Positions 1-6,853 of a DNA stretch of 15,666 nt are shown here, piece after piece (positions within the stretch are counted from its first letter, which is position 1; each line of letters opens with the position of its first letter). The position numbers were made by a program, and so were the translations under genes. Source of the DNA: Firmicutes bacterium UBA1393 (GTDB lineage: Bacteria; Bacillota; DTU025); assembly GCA_002305255.1 (NCBI GenBank), contig DBQN01000044.1, positions 34,045-49,710 on the forward strand, written 5' to 3'. A model generated the notes under the pieces. That model was not told the DNA's origin. It made no database searches and saw nothing but the letters and a program-made list of their open reading frames with translations.

Positions 1-1083
1 TCGGGCGTCGAGCGTGACTACACCCCCTTCGACAGGCTCACCGGCGTGATAATCGCCTTCGCCGCCGGAACGTTCGCGCTGCGCGAGTTCCTCTCGGTGG
101 GCGTGGGCATAGCGGCTCTTCTTGCTGCCGCACCGCCCCTTGCCTACTACGGAGCGCTTCGCCTGCTGGCCGGCGGTGACCCCGAGAGGCGAGGCGGAGC
201 CCTGGCGACGCTCGACAAGTTCGGGGCTTTCGTCATGCCCATAATCGGAGCTGCTGTGATTTGGGTGGCGTCAGGCAGCCTGCAGTCAGCCGTGGTGTAT
301 GGAATCGGGCTCTACTTCCTCAGCAACGCCCTCACAGGTGAACCCCAGGTCAGTTTGAGGCAGCTCCTGTCGGCGCTCGAGACTGGCGCCAGGGGTGCTG
401 TGGGCGTTGCCGTCGCATGCGCCGGCGCAGGCATAATCGTCGGCACAGTCACGCTGACGGGTCTCGGTCTCAAGCTCGCCACGGGCCTCGTCGACCTCTC
501 CGGAGGCAACCTCTTGCTCACGCTGGTCTTCACGATGGTCACATCGATCATCCTGGGCATGGGCGCCCCTACCACGGCCAACTACATCATCACGTCGACG
601 ATCGCGGCACCTGCCCTGGTCAAGCTGGGCGTGCTTCCCATGGCTGCCCATCTGTTCACCTTCTACTTCGGGATCATCGCTGACATCACTCCGCCGGTCG
701 CCCTCGCCGCTTTCGCCGGCGCGGGCATCGCCAAGGCTGATCCGTTCAAGACAGGCATCAACGCCACCAAGCTGGCGATTGCTGCCTTCCTGATACCCTA
801 CTTCTTCGTGTATAGCCCTGACCTTCTCATGATCAACCCGGGGCTGAACACCGTCAGGATCTTGATAGGATCAGTTGTCGGTATGGTGGGTGTGGGCGCG
901 GCGGTAGCCGGCTGGTTCCGCACGTTCTCTCCCTGGTGGGAACGGCTGCTGTTCCTCGCCGGAGGCCTTCTGCTCATCGAGCCCGGCCTCACCACCGACT
1001 TGATCGGCGTCGGACTACTGGCGCTAGCCTGGTTCACGCAGGCAGCGCGTTTGCGCATGCGCAAGACGGCGTTGAGAGCGTAA
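1..1083 (+). CDS. TRAP transporter fused permease, C-terminal part (5' end outside window)
   Basis: This is the membrane permease of a tripartite ATP-independent periplasmic (TRAP) transporter, which imports organic acids or similar solutes using an ion gradient and a separate solute-binding protein. The frame is open from base 1, so the GTG at 46 is probably internal and the gene starts upstream; 360 residues are visible. The fragment is a series of hydrophobic segments. The DctM-type core is recognisable from the stretch around TTANYIITSTIAAPAL and the following FGIIADITPPVALAAFAGAG. After it come further C-terminal membrane segments (around LLMINPGLNTVRI and LLIEPGLTTDLIGVG) typical of the fused 4TM-12TM TRAP permeases, which carry an extra C-terminal domain. 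The protein ends in a basic tail (RLRMRKTALRA). The binding-protein gene would be expected upstream. The substrate cannot be read from this part. The family assignment is firm. Confidence 0.9.
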   Translation, partial: SGVERDYTPFDRLTGVIIAFAAGTFALREFLSVGVGIAALLAAAPPLAYYGALRLLAGGDPERRGGALATLDKFGAFVMPIIGAAVIWVASGSLQSAVVYGIGLYFLSNALTGEPQVSLRQLLSALETGARGAVGVAVACAGAGIIVGTVTLTGLGLKLATGLVDLSGGNLLLTLVFTMVTSIILGMGAPTTANYIITSTIAAPALVKLGVLPMAAHLFTFYFGIIADITPPVALAAFAGAGIAKADPFKTGINATKLAIAAFLIPYFFVYSPDLLMINPGLNTVRILIGSVVGMVGVGAAVAGWFRTFSPWWERLLFLAGGLLLIEPGLTTDLIGVGLLALAWFTQAARLRMRKTALRA

Positions 1084-1097
1084 GCCCACGAGATGCT

Positions 1098-1128
1098 AAG
1101 GGGGCGGGATGTGAATCCCGCCCCCTTT
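1098..1128. terminator. Strong intrinsic terminator, probably bidirectional
   Basis: A perfect 11-bp stem (GGGGGCGGGAT at 1100-1110 pairing with 1115-1125) closes a GTGA tetraloop, and flanking AA/TT pairs extend it. TTT follows on the plus strand; on the minus strand the run after the stem is short. It lies 15 bases after the permease stop and 38 bases before the galT stop, between convergent genes, so it can end both transcripts. The T tract is short, which is common for GC-rich terminators. Confidence 0.8.
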
Positions 1129-1165
1129 CTCATGCCTTCATGCTCATGCCTTTGTGCCCCTCTGG

Positions 1166-2206
1166 CTACTCCTCGTCGTCCATGCCCTCCTGGATCTTGG
1201 CGCGCAGCGACTCGGCGCACGCCTCAGGAGTGGTGGGGTTGATGTAGAATCCCGATCCCCATTCGAACCCGGCCACTTTGGTGAGGCGCGGAACCACCTC
1301 GAAGTGCCAGTGGCTGCAGCGGTCATCACCGACCGACGCAGGCGGCGTGGTGTGGAGCACGCAGTTGAACGGTGGGTCGCCCAGCACCTGTGCCAGTGCC
1401 CAGAACACCTGCCTGAACAGGCGGGCAAGATCCATCATCATGCCCTTCTCCAGGCGCTCGAAGAACGGCTGGTGGCCCTTGGGCATGATCATGATCTGGA
1501 ACGGGTGGTATGACGCGAAGGGCGCCACGGCTGCAAAGTACTCTGTCTCGACGATCAGCCTTCGGCCATCTGCCTTCTCCTGCCTGATGATGTCGCACAT
1601 CGGGCAACGTTCCTTGTAGCGGTAGTAGTCTTCTGATGCTTCCTGCTCCTCGATGACTCTCTTCGGTACCACCGGCAGGCCAATGAGCTGCGAGTGGGGA
1701 TGGACCTGAGAGGCGCCGGCCTCCGGGCCGTAGTTCTTGAAGATCAGCACATACTTGAGCTTGGGGTTGTTCATCAGGTTGATGAGCCGGTCGCGATATG
1801 CCCAAAACAGCTCCTCGAACTCCTTGTCGGTGGCGGTGCCCCAGGTATGATTGTGGTAGGGTGATTCCACTATGACCTCGTGCACGCCGAAGCCTGTGGC
1901 CATGTCGTATATGCCTTCCCCGATGCGCTCAAACACGATGTTCGGGTCGAGAGCTGAGAACTTGTTCGGTATGACCCGGAGCCACCAGCCGGGAGCATCC
2001 TTCGGGGTGCCTGCGTGGCGATATGCTGCGGTTTCGGGAGGCGTCATGCCCTCGTTTCCCTCGCAGAAAGGGCATTTCGGGTCCCTCTGGGGCGTGCCCG
2101 GGGGCGTCACGGGGTTGATGCTCTGCAGCTGTTGTGGGCGTTTGGCTCTCTCGGTGGCCACAATCACCCACCTGCGGGTAACCGGATCCTTTCTCAGCTC
2201 TGACAT
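1166..2206 (-). CDS. galT: GalT-family hexose-1-phosphate nucleotidyl transferase
   Basis: A histidine-triad superfamily enzyme that moves a nucleotidyl group between sugar phosphates through a covalent histidine intermediate; the classic reaction is UDP-glucose + galactose-1-P to UDP-galactose + glucose-1-P. The 346 residues match the usual length. Visible are the metal-binding pair C45/C48 (CPFC), SPYHNH at 116-121, the active-site motif HPHSQ at 169-173 (H171 as nucleophile, Q173 conserved), a second Cys pair at 201/204 (CPMC) and HWHFEVVPR at 299-307. The start is the ATG at 2206, with AAGGAGGT six bases upstream; the frame runs further upstream but that part lies inside glgA. The Shine-Dalgarno sequence overlaps the last glgA codons and stop, so translation is coupled. 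Last gene of a glycogen operon, so ADP-glucose phosphorylase-type activity is also possible. Family certain, substrate uncertain. Confidence 0.88.
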   Translation of the reverse strand: MSELRKDPVTRRWVIVATERAKRPQQLQSINPVTPPGTPQRDPKCPFCEGNEGMTPPETAAYRHAGTPKDAPGWWLRVIPNKFSALDPNIVFERIGEGIYDMATGFGVHEVIVESPYHNHTWGTATDKEFEELFWAYRDRLINLMNNPKLKYVLIFKNYGPEAGASQVHPHSQLIGLPVVPKRVIEEQEASEDYYRYKERCPMCDIIRQEKADGRRLIVETEYFAAVAPFASYHPFQIMIMPKGHQPFFERLEKGMMMDLARLFRQVFWALAQVLGDPPFNCVLHTTPPASVGDDRCSHWHFEVVPRLTKVAGFEWGSGFYINPTTPEACAESLRAKIQEGMDDEE

Positions 2207-2210
2207 GGCA

Positions 2211-3605
2211 TTACCTCCTTGGGATCTTCCGATAAAGCTCGAGGTATCTCTGGGTCGACTCGGTCCATGAGAAGTCGGCCAGCATCGCGCGGATCCTCCT
2301 GGCCATGAGACCCTCGGAGTCGCGCCACAGGGCAAGTGCTCTTTCCACTGCGTGCCGCAGGTGTTGCTCTGAGTAGTCCCAGAACACGATGCCTGTTTCA
2401 GGCTCGTTCACCGAATCGCGCAGACCTCCGACGGCCCTGACTATCGGAATGGCACCGTACCGCATGGCAATCATCTGCCCGAGCCCGCATGGCTCGAACT
2501 TCGACGGCATCAGGAAGAAGTCGGTGCCTGCGTATATCATGTGCGCCAGGCTGTTGCTGAACGCCAGCCTGACCCCGACCTTGCCGGGGTTGGCGGCGGC
2601 CAGGGCGCGCAGTCTCTCCTCATACTGGGGCGAACCAGATCCGAGCACCAGGAACTGAAGGTCGTTGCCTATGAGTCTTTCAATGGCGTCTACCATTATG
2701 TCGACGCCTTTCTGCTGGTACAGTCTCCCCACAAAGGCGAACACAGGCGTCTGGGACCTGTAGTCCAAACCGAACTCTCCAAGCAGCTCAGCCTTGTTCT
2801 TCTCCCTAACCTCTAGGTGCTCGGCGTCGTAACCGGCAGCGATCAGAGTGTCGGTGGCCGGGTTCCATTCGTCGTAGTCTATGCCGTTGAGGATGCCGTG
2901 CACGCGATCGGCCCTCTCGGCAACGACGGCGTGGAGACCTTCGCCGAACTTCTCTGTCTGGATCTCAAGGGCATACGAGGGCGACACCGTGGTTATGGCG
3001 TCTGAGTAGACCATCGCCGTCTTGAGCATGTTGAACTTGCCATAGAACTCGGCGCCCTTGGGGCTGAACTGGTCCCACGGCAACGACGAGTACACGAAGT
3101 CTTCCCATCCTCCCTCACCCTGAAAGGCCATGTTGTGTATGGTCACAACGGCCCGAGGTTCGCCCGGGCAGCCGTACACCTTGAGGTAGGCAGGCACCAT
3201 GCTCGTATGCCAGTCGTTGACGTGCACGATATCCGGCTCGACGACGTGAGCGATCTCGTACACGGCCTTTGAGAAGAACGAGAATCGCCTGAGGTCGTCG
3301 GGAAAGTCGTACGGCCGTTCTCTTGAGAAGTATGCCCCGTTGGCAACGGTGTAGAGCTTGAGGTTTGGGGCCAGCTCCGCCGTGCGCACGGCGCCCTCTT
3401 CCCTGCCGTAGCCCATTGGAGGATAGACTGAACGCCAGGGTTCAAGTTGGAGACTGCCCCAGTTGGCTGTGGCGTAATGGGGCATCACGAGGTGCACGTC
3501 GCAGCCCGCCTGCGCCAACGCCTTCGGCAGGCTACCGGCAACGTCGGCGAGACCGCCGACCTTTATGAACGGGTTGACTTCGGCTGCCGCAAACAGAATC
3601 CTCAT
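2211..3605 (-). CDS. glgA: Glycogen (starch) synthase, GT5 family
   Basis: Cytosolic glycosyltransferase that extends alpha-1,4-glucan chains from ADP-glucose (or UDP-glucose in some lineages). At 464 residues it is normal for bacterial GlgA. The N-terminal donor-site motif appears as KVGGLADV at 15-22 (KTGGLGDV in the classic form). The C-terminal Rossmann domain carries GRLYQQKG at 293-300, with the donor-binding Arg and Lys, and EPCGLGQ at 371-377 with the conserved glutamate. The start is the ATG at 3605, with AGGAGG nine bases upstream (3615-3620); an upstream in-frame extension falls inside the preceding gene. The start overlaps the stop of the GH57 gene by four bases (ATGA), and the stop lies four bases before the galT start. 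Elongation and branching enzymes are thus made from coupled cistrons. No odd residues noted. Confidence 0.95.
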   Translation of the reverse strand: MRILFAAAEVNPFIKVGGLADVAGSLPKALAQAGCDVHLVMPHYATANWGSLQLEPWRSVYPPMGYGREEGAVRTAELAPNLKLYTVANGAYFSRERPYDFPDDLRRFSFFSKAVYEIAHVVEPDIVHVNDWHTSMVPAYLKVYGCPGEPRAVVTIHNMAFQGEGGWEDFVYSSLPWDQFSPKGAEFYGKFNMLKTAMVYSDAITTVSPSYALEIQTEKFGEGLHAVVAERADRVHGILNGIDYDEWNPATDTLIAAGYDAEHLEVREKNKAELLGEFGLDYRSQTPVFAFVGRLYQQKGVDIMVDAIERLIGNDLQFLVLGSGSPQYEERLRALAAANPGKVGVRLAFSNSLAHMIYAGTDFFLMPSKFEPCGLGQMIAMRYGAIPIVRAVGGLRDSVNEPETGIVFWDYSEQHLRHAVERALALWRDSEGLMARRIRAMLADFSWTESTQRYLELYRKIPRR

Positions 3606-5137
3606 GCCCGTTCGCCTCCTGACGTTGTACCGCCGAGTGCGGCGAGGGCCCTCTCGCACGCCGAGGCGTGTGCCTCGAACCTGAGCTCAGGATAGTGCGA
3701 CGCGGTACCCGTGTAGAGGAGGAACTCCCAGTCAGACGCTGTGGCCAGCAGGAACTCCCTGGCCAGCGCGTTGACGGCCCCTTCACCGCAGAAGGGGTTC
3801 TCAGGCCAGCTGCGTCCTGACTCGCCTGCGAGTCTCGTCTGGAATGGCTCGAGGCCGGCCTCCAGCTGCCAGATCCTCTCCCACATATGGAGTGAACGCT
3901 CGTTCATCCACACGGAGTGGTCTGAGTTCACTCCCCATGATGACTCCATGGCATCGATCCGCTCCACTCCGGCCATGTTGGCCCCCTGAATCACCTGGCT
4001 GCCTGTGGCCATCGTCACCGTGTCGTCGGAGGCGACCAGCCTCGCAAGGTGTTCGAGGAAGACCGGCCCTTCGAACCACCAGTGGCCGAACAGCTCGGTG
4101 TCGAAGGCCAGAGTGAACACGGGCTGGGCGGCTTTCGATTCGACGGCCAGGGCCTTCACCTTGCTCAACATGTGGGCGGCGTGCTCTGCCGCTCGAGCGA
4201 GGGCCCTCGCCGGCCTGTACGGCTGCTTCGACCCAAGGTCCTGCCTGGCGTCGGTGACCCTGTAGTATCTCATGCCCGAGCCCTCGTTCTGCCTGTGGAA
4301 CTCCCTGTACTCGAAGTCACCGGGGTATCCAATCCATTTCGACCATACCTGCGAACATAGCTCCGCATTTCTGGGCAACGCCACAAGGTTGGAGTCGCCC
4401 AGAAGGTAGACGCGGTCGGCAGCACGGCCGGTAGGAGGGACGGTTCGCGCGCTCTCGCCGTAGGGGCTGCGCGGTTGCCCGCCTTCGACCGCAGTGGAGT
4501 CCAGCACCGTGTAGGCATATCCGGCATCCTCGATGAGCTTTTCAAGGCCGGGCCTGTATGCGCATTCGGGCAGCCAGAAACCGCGCGGCGCAATGCCGGT
4601 GATCCGTTCGAATACCGCTCTGCCGGCGCCAAGTTGCAGCCTGCGGCTGAAGTCGCGTTTGAGAAGCGGCAGGTAACCATGGGTGGCCGCCGATGTCGCC
4701 AGCTCGATCCTTCCCGCCGCGGCGAGCCGGACGAGGGCTCCGGGGATGTCGCGGTCCATGGCCTCGAACTCGTGGATTGCAGCATCAAGCTGGGCATCCA
4801 TCCATCGAGTCAAGTTGGCGAGCTCAGTAGAACCCTCTTCGGTGAAGCGTGCGCGATCCTGCTCCACCCTGAGCTTCCGGTCTCGCAAATAGTCGGCGAA
4901 TCCCTGCTTGAAGCCTTCCGATGCCAGCTGTTCGAGGAGCACAGGTGTGACACTGAATGTGACGGCGGCGTCGATGTCTTCAGTCTCCAACCTGGAAAAG
5001 CCCCTGATCAGCGGTATGTAGCAGCCCCAGGCGATCTCATATAGCCACTCCTCGCCGAAGGGCCATTTGCCGCAGCCCATGACCCAGGGCAGGTGGCTGT
5101 GGAGGACTATGGCGAGTTGGGCTTTCTTGGCACCCAT
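3602..5137 (-). CDS. GH57 1,4-alpha-glucan branching enzyme
   Basis: Glycoside hydrolase family 57 protein (the DUF1957-containing AmyC/TT1467 type) that creates alpha-1,6 branches in glycogen. The 511 residues fit the usual 500-540. GH57 signatures are in order: HSHLPW at 13-18, GFWLPECAY at 186-194 with the predicted nucleophile E191, FDTELFGHWW at 345-354 with the predicted acid D346, and SSWG near 399 in the C-terminal helical region. Both catalytic carboxylates are present. The start is the ATG at 5137, preceded by a GAGGT-like site lying inside the 3' end of the upstream gene, only three bases after that gene's stop. Its own stop overlaps the glgA start (ATGA). The family is common in thermophiles, archaea, cyanobacteria and some Bacillota, and replaces the GH13 branching enzyme GlgB. 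Alternative family members are amylase-like, but the glgA neighbour favours branching. Confidence 0.92.
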   Translation of the reverse strand: MGAKKAQLAIVLHSHLPWVMGCGKWPFGEEWLYEIAWGCYIPLIRGFSRLETEDIDAAVTFSVTPVLLEQLASEGFKQGFADYLRDRKLRVEQDRARFTEEGSTELANLTRWMDAQLDAAIHEFEAMDRDIPGALVRLAAAGRIELATSAATHGYLPLLKRDFSRRLQLGAGRAVFERITGIAPRGFWLPECAYRPGLEKLIEDAGYAYTVLDSTAVEGGQPRSPYGESARTVPPTGRAADRVYLLGDSNLVALPRNAELCSQVWSKWIGYPGDFEYREFHRQNEGSGMRYYRVTDARQDLGSKQPYRPARALARAAEHAAHMLSKVKALAVESKAAQPVFTLAFDTELFGHWWFEGPVFLEHLARLVASDDTVTMATGSQVIQGANMAGVERIDAMESSWGVNSDHSVWMNERSLHMWERIWQLEAGLEPFQTRLAGESGRSWPENPFCGEGAVNALAREFLLATASDWEFLLYTGTASHYPELRFEAHASACERALAALGGTTSGGERA

Positions 5138-5140
5138 GCA

Positions 5141-6346
5141 TCATACCTCATTTCGTTGGCGTTCGGCGAGGCCCGTTGCCGTCAGGGCCTCCTCTATCCT
5201 GTTCAGGGCATCCACCAGAGTAGACCGTGTGCACGCGATGTTGAGTCGGACGAAACCCTCACCGCCCGGGCCGAACTTGCGTCCGTCGTTCACGCCGACT
5301 CTGGCGCGATATGTGAAGAAGTCTGTGAGCTGGCCGGGGCCCAGGCCGAGGGCGCGGCAGTCGAGCCAGCACACGTACATTCCCTCCGGCAGCACCATCG
5401 ATATGCCGGGCGCCGAGGTTGCGATTCGATCGGCCAGGTAGTCGCGGTTGGCGCAGAGGTAGGCGATGAGCTGATCATGCCAATCATCGCACATGGTGTA
5501 GGCGGCTTCCATCGCGGCAATGCCCAGTGCGTTGATCTGCCCCATGCCCAGGCCCGACTGGACGGTGCGGAACGCCTGCCTCAGCCTCGCGTCGGGGATC
5601 ACGGCATACGAGGTGCCGAGGCCCTGGAGGTTGAAGGTCTTCGAAGGCGCCATCAATGTCACATCTCCCGCAGGAGTGTGCCTGTGCCCCGGGTAGATTA
5701 TGTCGGCATGGATCTCGTCAGACACCAGCACGACATGGTGTAATCGGCACAGCTCCGCGATGCGCTCCAGCTCGGACCGGCTCCACACTCTGCCCACCGG
5801 GTTGGCCGGGCTGCACAGGATCATCATCCGCGGGCCCTCATCGGTGCCCGCTCCCCTAAGCTTGGCTTCCAGGTCGGTCCAATCGATCTCGTATCTTCCG
5901 CCCACATTGAGCAACATGCTATTGACCAGGCGTCTGCCGTTCGCCTTAACGACTTCGAAGAACGGCGGGTAGACTGGTGATTGCACCACTACCTCATCAC
6001 CCGGCCTGGTGTATGCCAGCACCGAGACTGCGAGCGACGGCACGACGCCAGACGCGAACACTATCCAGTCGGGATCTACTTTCCACCGGTGCTTTCGCTC
6101 AAGCCATCCCACTATGGCTTCGCGCGCGCGGCAGCTCGCCAGGGCATATCCGAAAGTGGAGTGCTCAACCCTGGCATGTAACGCCGCCACCACCTCGGGC
6201 GGGGACGCGAAGTCCATGTCGGCCACCCATAGCGGTAGTACGTCATCGGTGCCGAAGGTGGCACGCAGGCCATCCCACTTGACGCAGTCAGTATTCCGCC
6301 GATCGAGATTTCTGTCGAAGTCAACTATCACAGGCGTCACCTCCAT
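5141..6346 (-). CDS. patB: MalY/PatB-type PLP-dependent cystathionine beta-lyase / aminotransferase
   Basis: Fold-type I PLP enzyme of the MalY/PatB group. Members cleave cystathionine or cysteine (C-S beta-lyase), some act as aminotransferases, and E. coli MalY also binds and inhibits the maltose activator MalT. In the 401-residue form the family opening is FDRNLDRRNTDCVKWD, followed by LPLWVADMDF, the SPANP loop, SDEIHAD (PLP-pyridine Asp) and SKTFNLQGL with the Schiff-base lysine near residue 236. The C-terminal MYVCWLDCR stretch is also typical. Start choice is uncertain. The ATG at 6346 gives a family-like N-terminus but no good Shine-Dalgarno; a TTG at 6367 adds seven residues and has GGAGG 13 bases upstream. 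First gene of the run, three bases before the GH57 gene, so it should be co-transcribed with glycogen synthesis. Whether its role is sulfur metabolism or regulation cannot be told. Confidence 0.88.
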   Translation of the reverse strand: MEVTPVIVDFDRNLDRRNTDCVKWDGLRATFGTDDVLPLWVADMDFASPPEVVAALHARVEHSTFGYALASCRAREAIVGWLERKHRWKVDPDWIVFASGVVPSLAVSVLAYTRPGDEVVVQSPVYPPFFEVVKANGRRLVNSMLLNVGGRYEIDWTDLEAKLRGAGTDEGPRMMILCSPANPVGRVWSRSELERIAELCRLHHVVLVSDEIHADIIYPGHRHTPAGDVTLMAPSKTFNLQGLGTSYAVIPDARLRQAFRTVQSGLGMGQINALGIAAMEAAYTMCDDWHDQLIAYLCANRDYLADRIATSAPGISMVLPEGMYVCWLDCRALGLGPGQLTDFFTYRARVGVNDGRKFGPGGEGFVRLNIACTRSTLVDALNRIEEALTATGLAERQRNEV

Positions 6347-6432
6347 AGATGACAGGCGTCTGAACAAATGCTTAACTTCGCCTCCGAGTGGCTAAGTCCT
6401 GTATGTGCCTTCAGTATCAGCACCGCGGGCAT

Positions 6433-6452
6433 AAGGAGGGCGTAGCATGTAG
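6433..6452 (+). promoter_or_regulatory. Ribosome binding site with start codon followed at once by a stop (ATG-TAG)
   Basis: AAGGAGGG at 6433-6440, then six bases, then ATG at 6447-6449 immediately followed by TAG at 6450-6452. It looks like an excellent initiation site encoding only a formyl-methionine. A second, weaker site (GAGGTGA, 6454-6460) follows directly and serves the YmaF-like gene from a TTG. The arrangement is seen directly; a role in re-initiation or ribosome stalling is inference. Confidence 0.45.
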
Positions 6453-6466
6453 CGAGGTGATTGACT

Positions 6467-6853
6467 TTGCTTGAGACCTGGCTCTCTAAGCTGGAGGAGC
6501 GTTCGTTCGGCGTCAGCGGCTTCCGACACCACTCTCACGCTTATATCGGCCTTTCGCAAGCCAGCCTCGGCCATGCCCACAAGTTGATGATCCGGACCGG
6601 GCGGCCGTGGCCCAGCCGCGGAGGGCACCGACATATGATAACCGGTTACACTATTGTAGACATCACAGGCCATCAACACCAGCTCAAAGGATGGACATCG
6701 CCTTCAGAGACTCCGGGGCCCGGACACGTTCATGAGATAGATACCGCGACACTCGTTCCGTCAGTGGGCGCGACATCCATCGGCGACGACGTCAAGGCTG
6801 CCAGAGCCCCCGACCATGTGCACGCAGTGAAGGGATCCACGACGCCCCTATAG
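6467..6853 (+). CDS. ymaF: YmaF-like small protein with His-x-His repeats
   Basis: A 128-residue protein resembling the YmaF family of Bacillota, whose members are short, histidine-rich and of unknown function. His-x-His pairs sit at residues 22-24, 36-38, 54-56, 69-71, 87-89 and 117-119, many in GHxH or DHVH form (GHAHK, GHRH, GHQH, GHVHE). Equivalent pairs recur every 30-33 residues, so the protein is about three copies of a unit with two pairs, the last unit keeping one. Metal binding is a reasonable inference. An in-frame TGA at 6458-6460 forces a start after it; TTG at 6467 has GAGGTGA six bases upstream and beats TTG at 6461, which has no spacing. There is no signal peptide or membrane segment. 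Codon use is somewhat less GC-rich than its neighbours. Its stop shares the palindrome CTATAG with the stop of convergent yhaN. Confidence 0.72.
   Translation: MLETWLSKLEERSFGVSGFRHHSHAYIGLSQASLGHAHKLMIRTGRPWPSRGGHRHMITGYTIVDITGHQHQLKGWTSPSETPGPGHVHEIDTATLVPSVGATSIGDDVKAARAPDHVHAVKGSTTPL

Noticed and set aside
2207..2335. 43-residue N-terminal extension of galT
   Set aside because: It lies inside the 3' end of glgA; the ATG at 2206 has AAGGAGGT at ideal spacing and gives the usual family start.
4475..5044. 189-codon plus-strand open frame opposite the GH57 gene
   Set aside because: Lies fully inside the GH57 gene with both catalytic motifs on the other strand; no supporting features.
6392..6679. 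95-codon minus-strand open frame opposite the YmaF-like gene
   Set aside because: No motif, while the plus strand shows six regularly spaced His-x-His pairs and a valid start.
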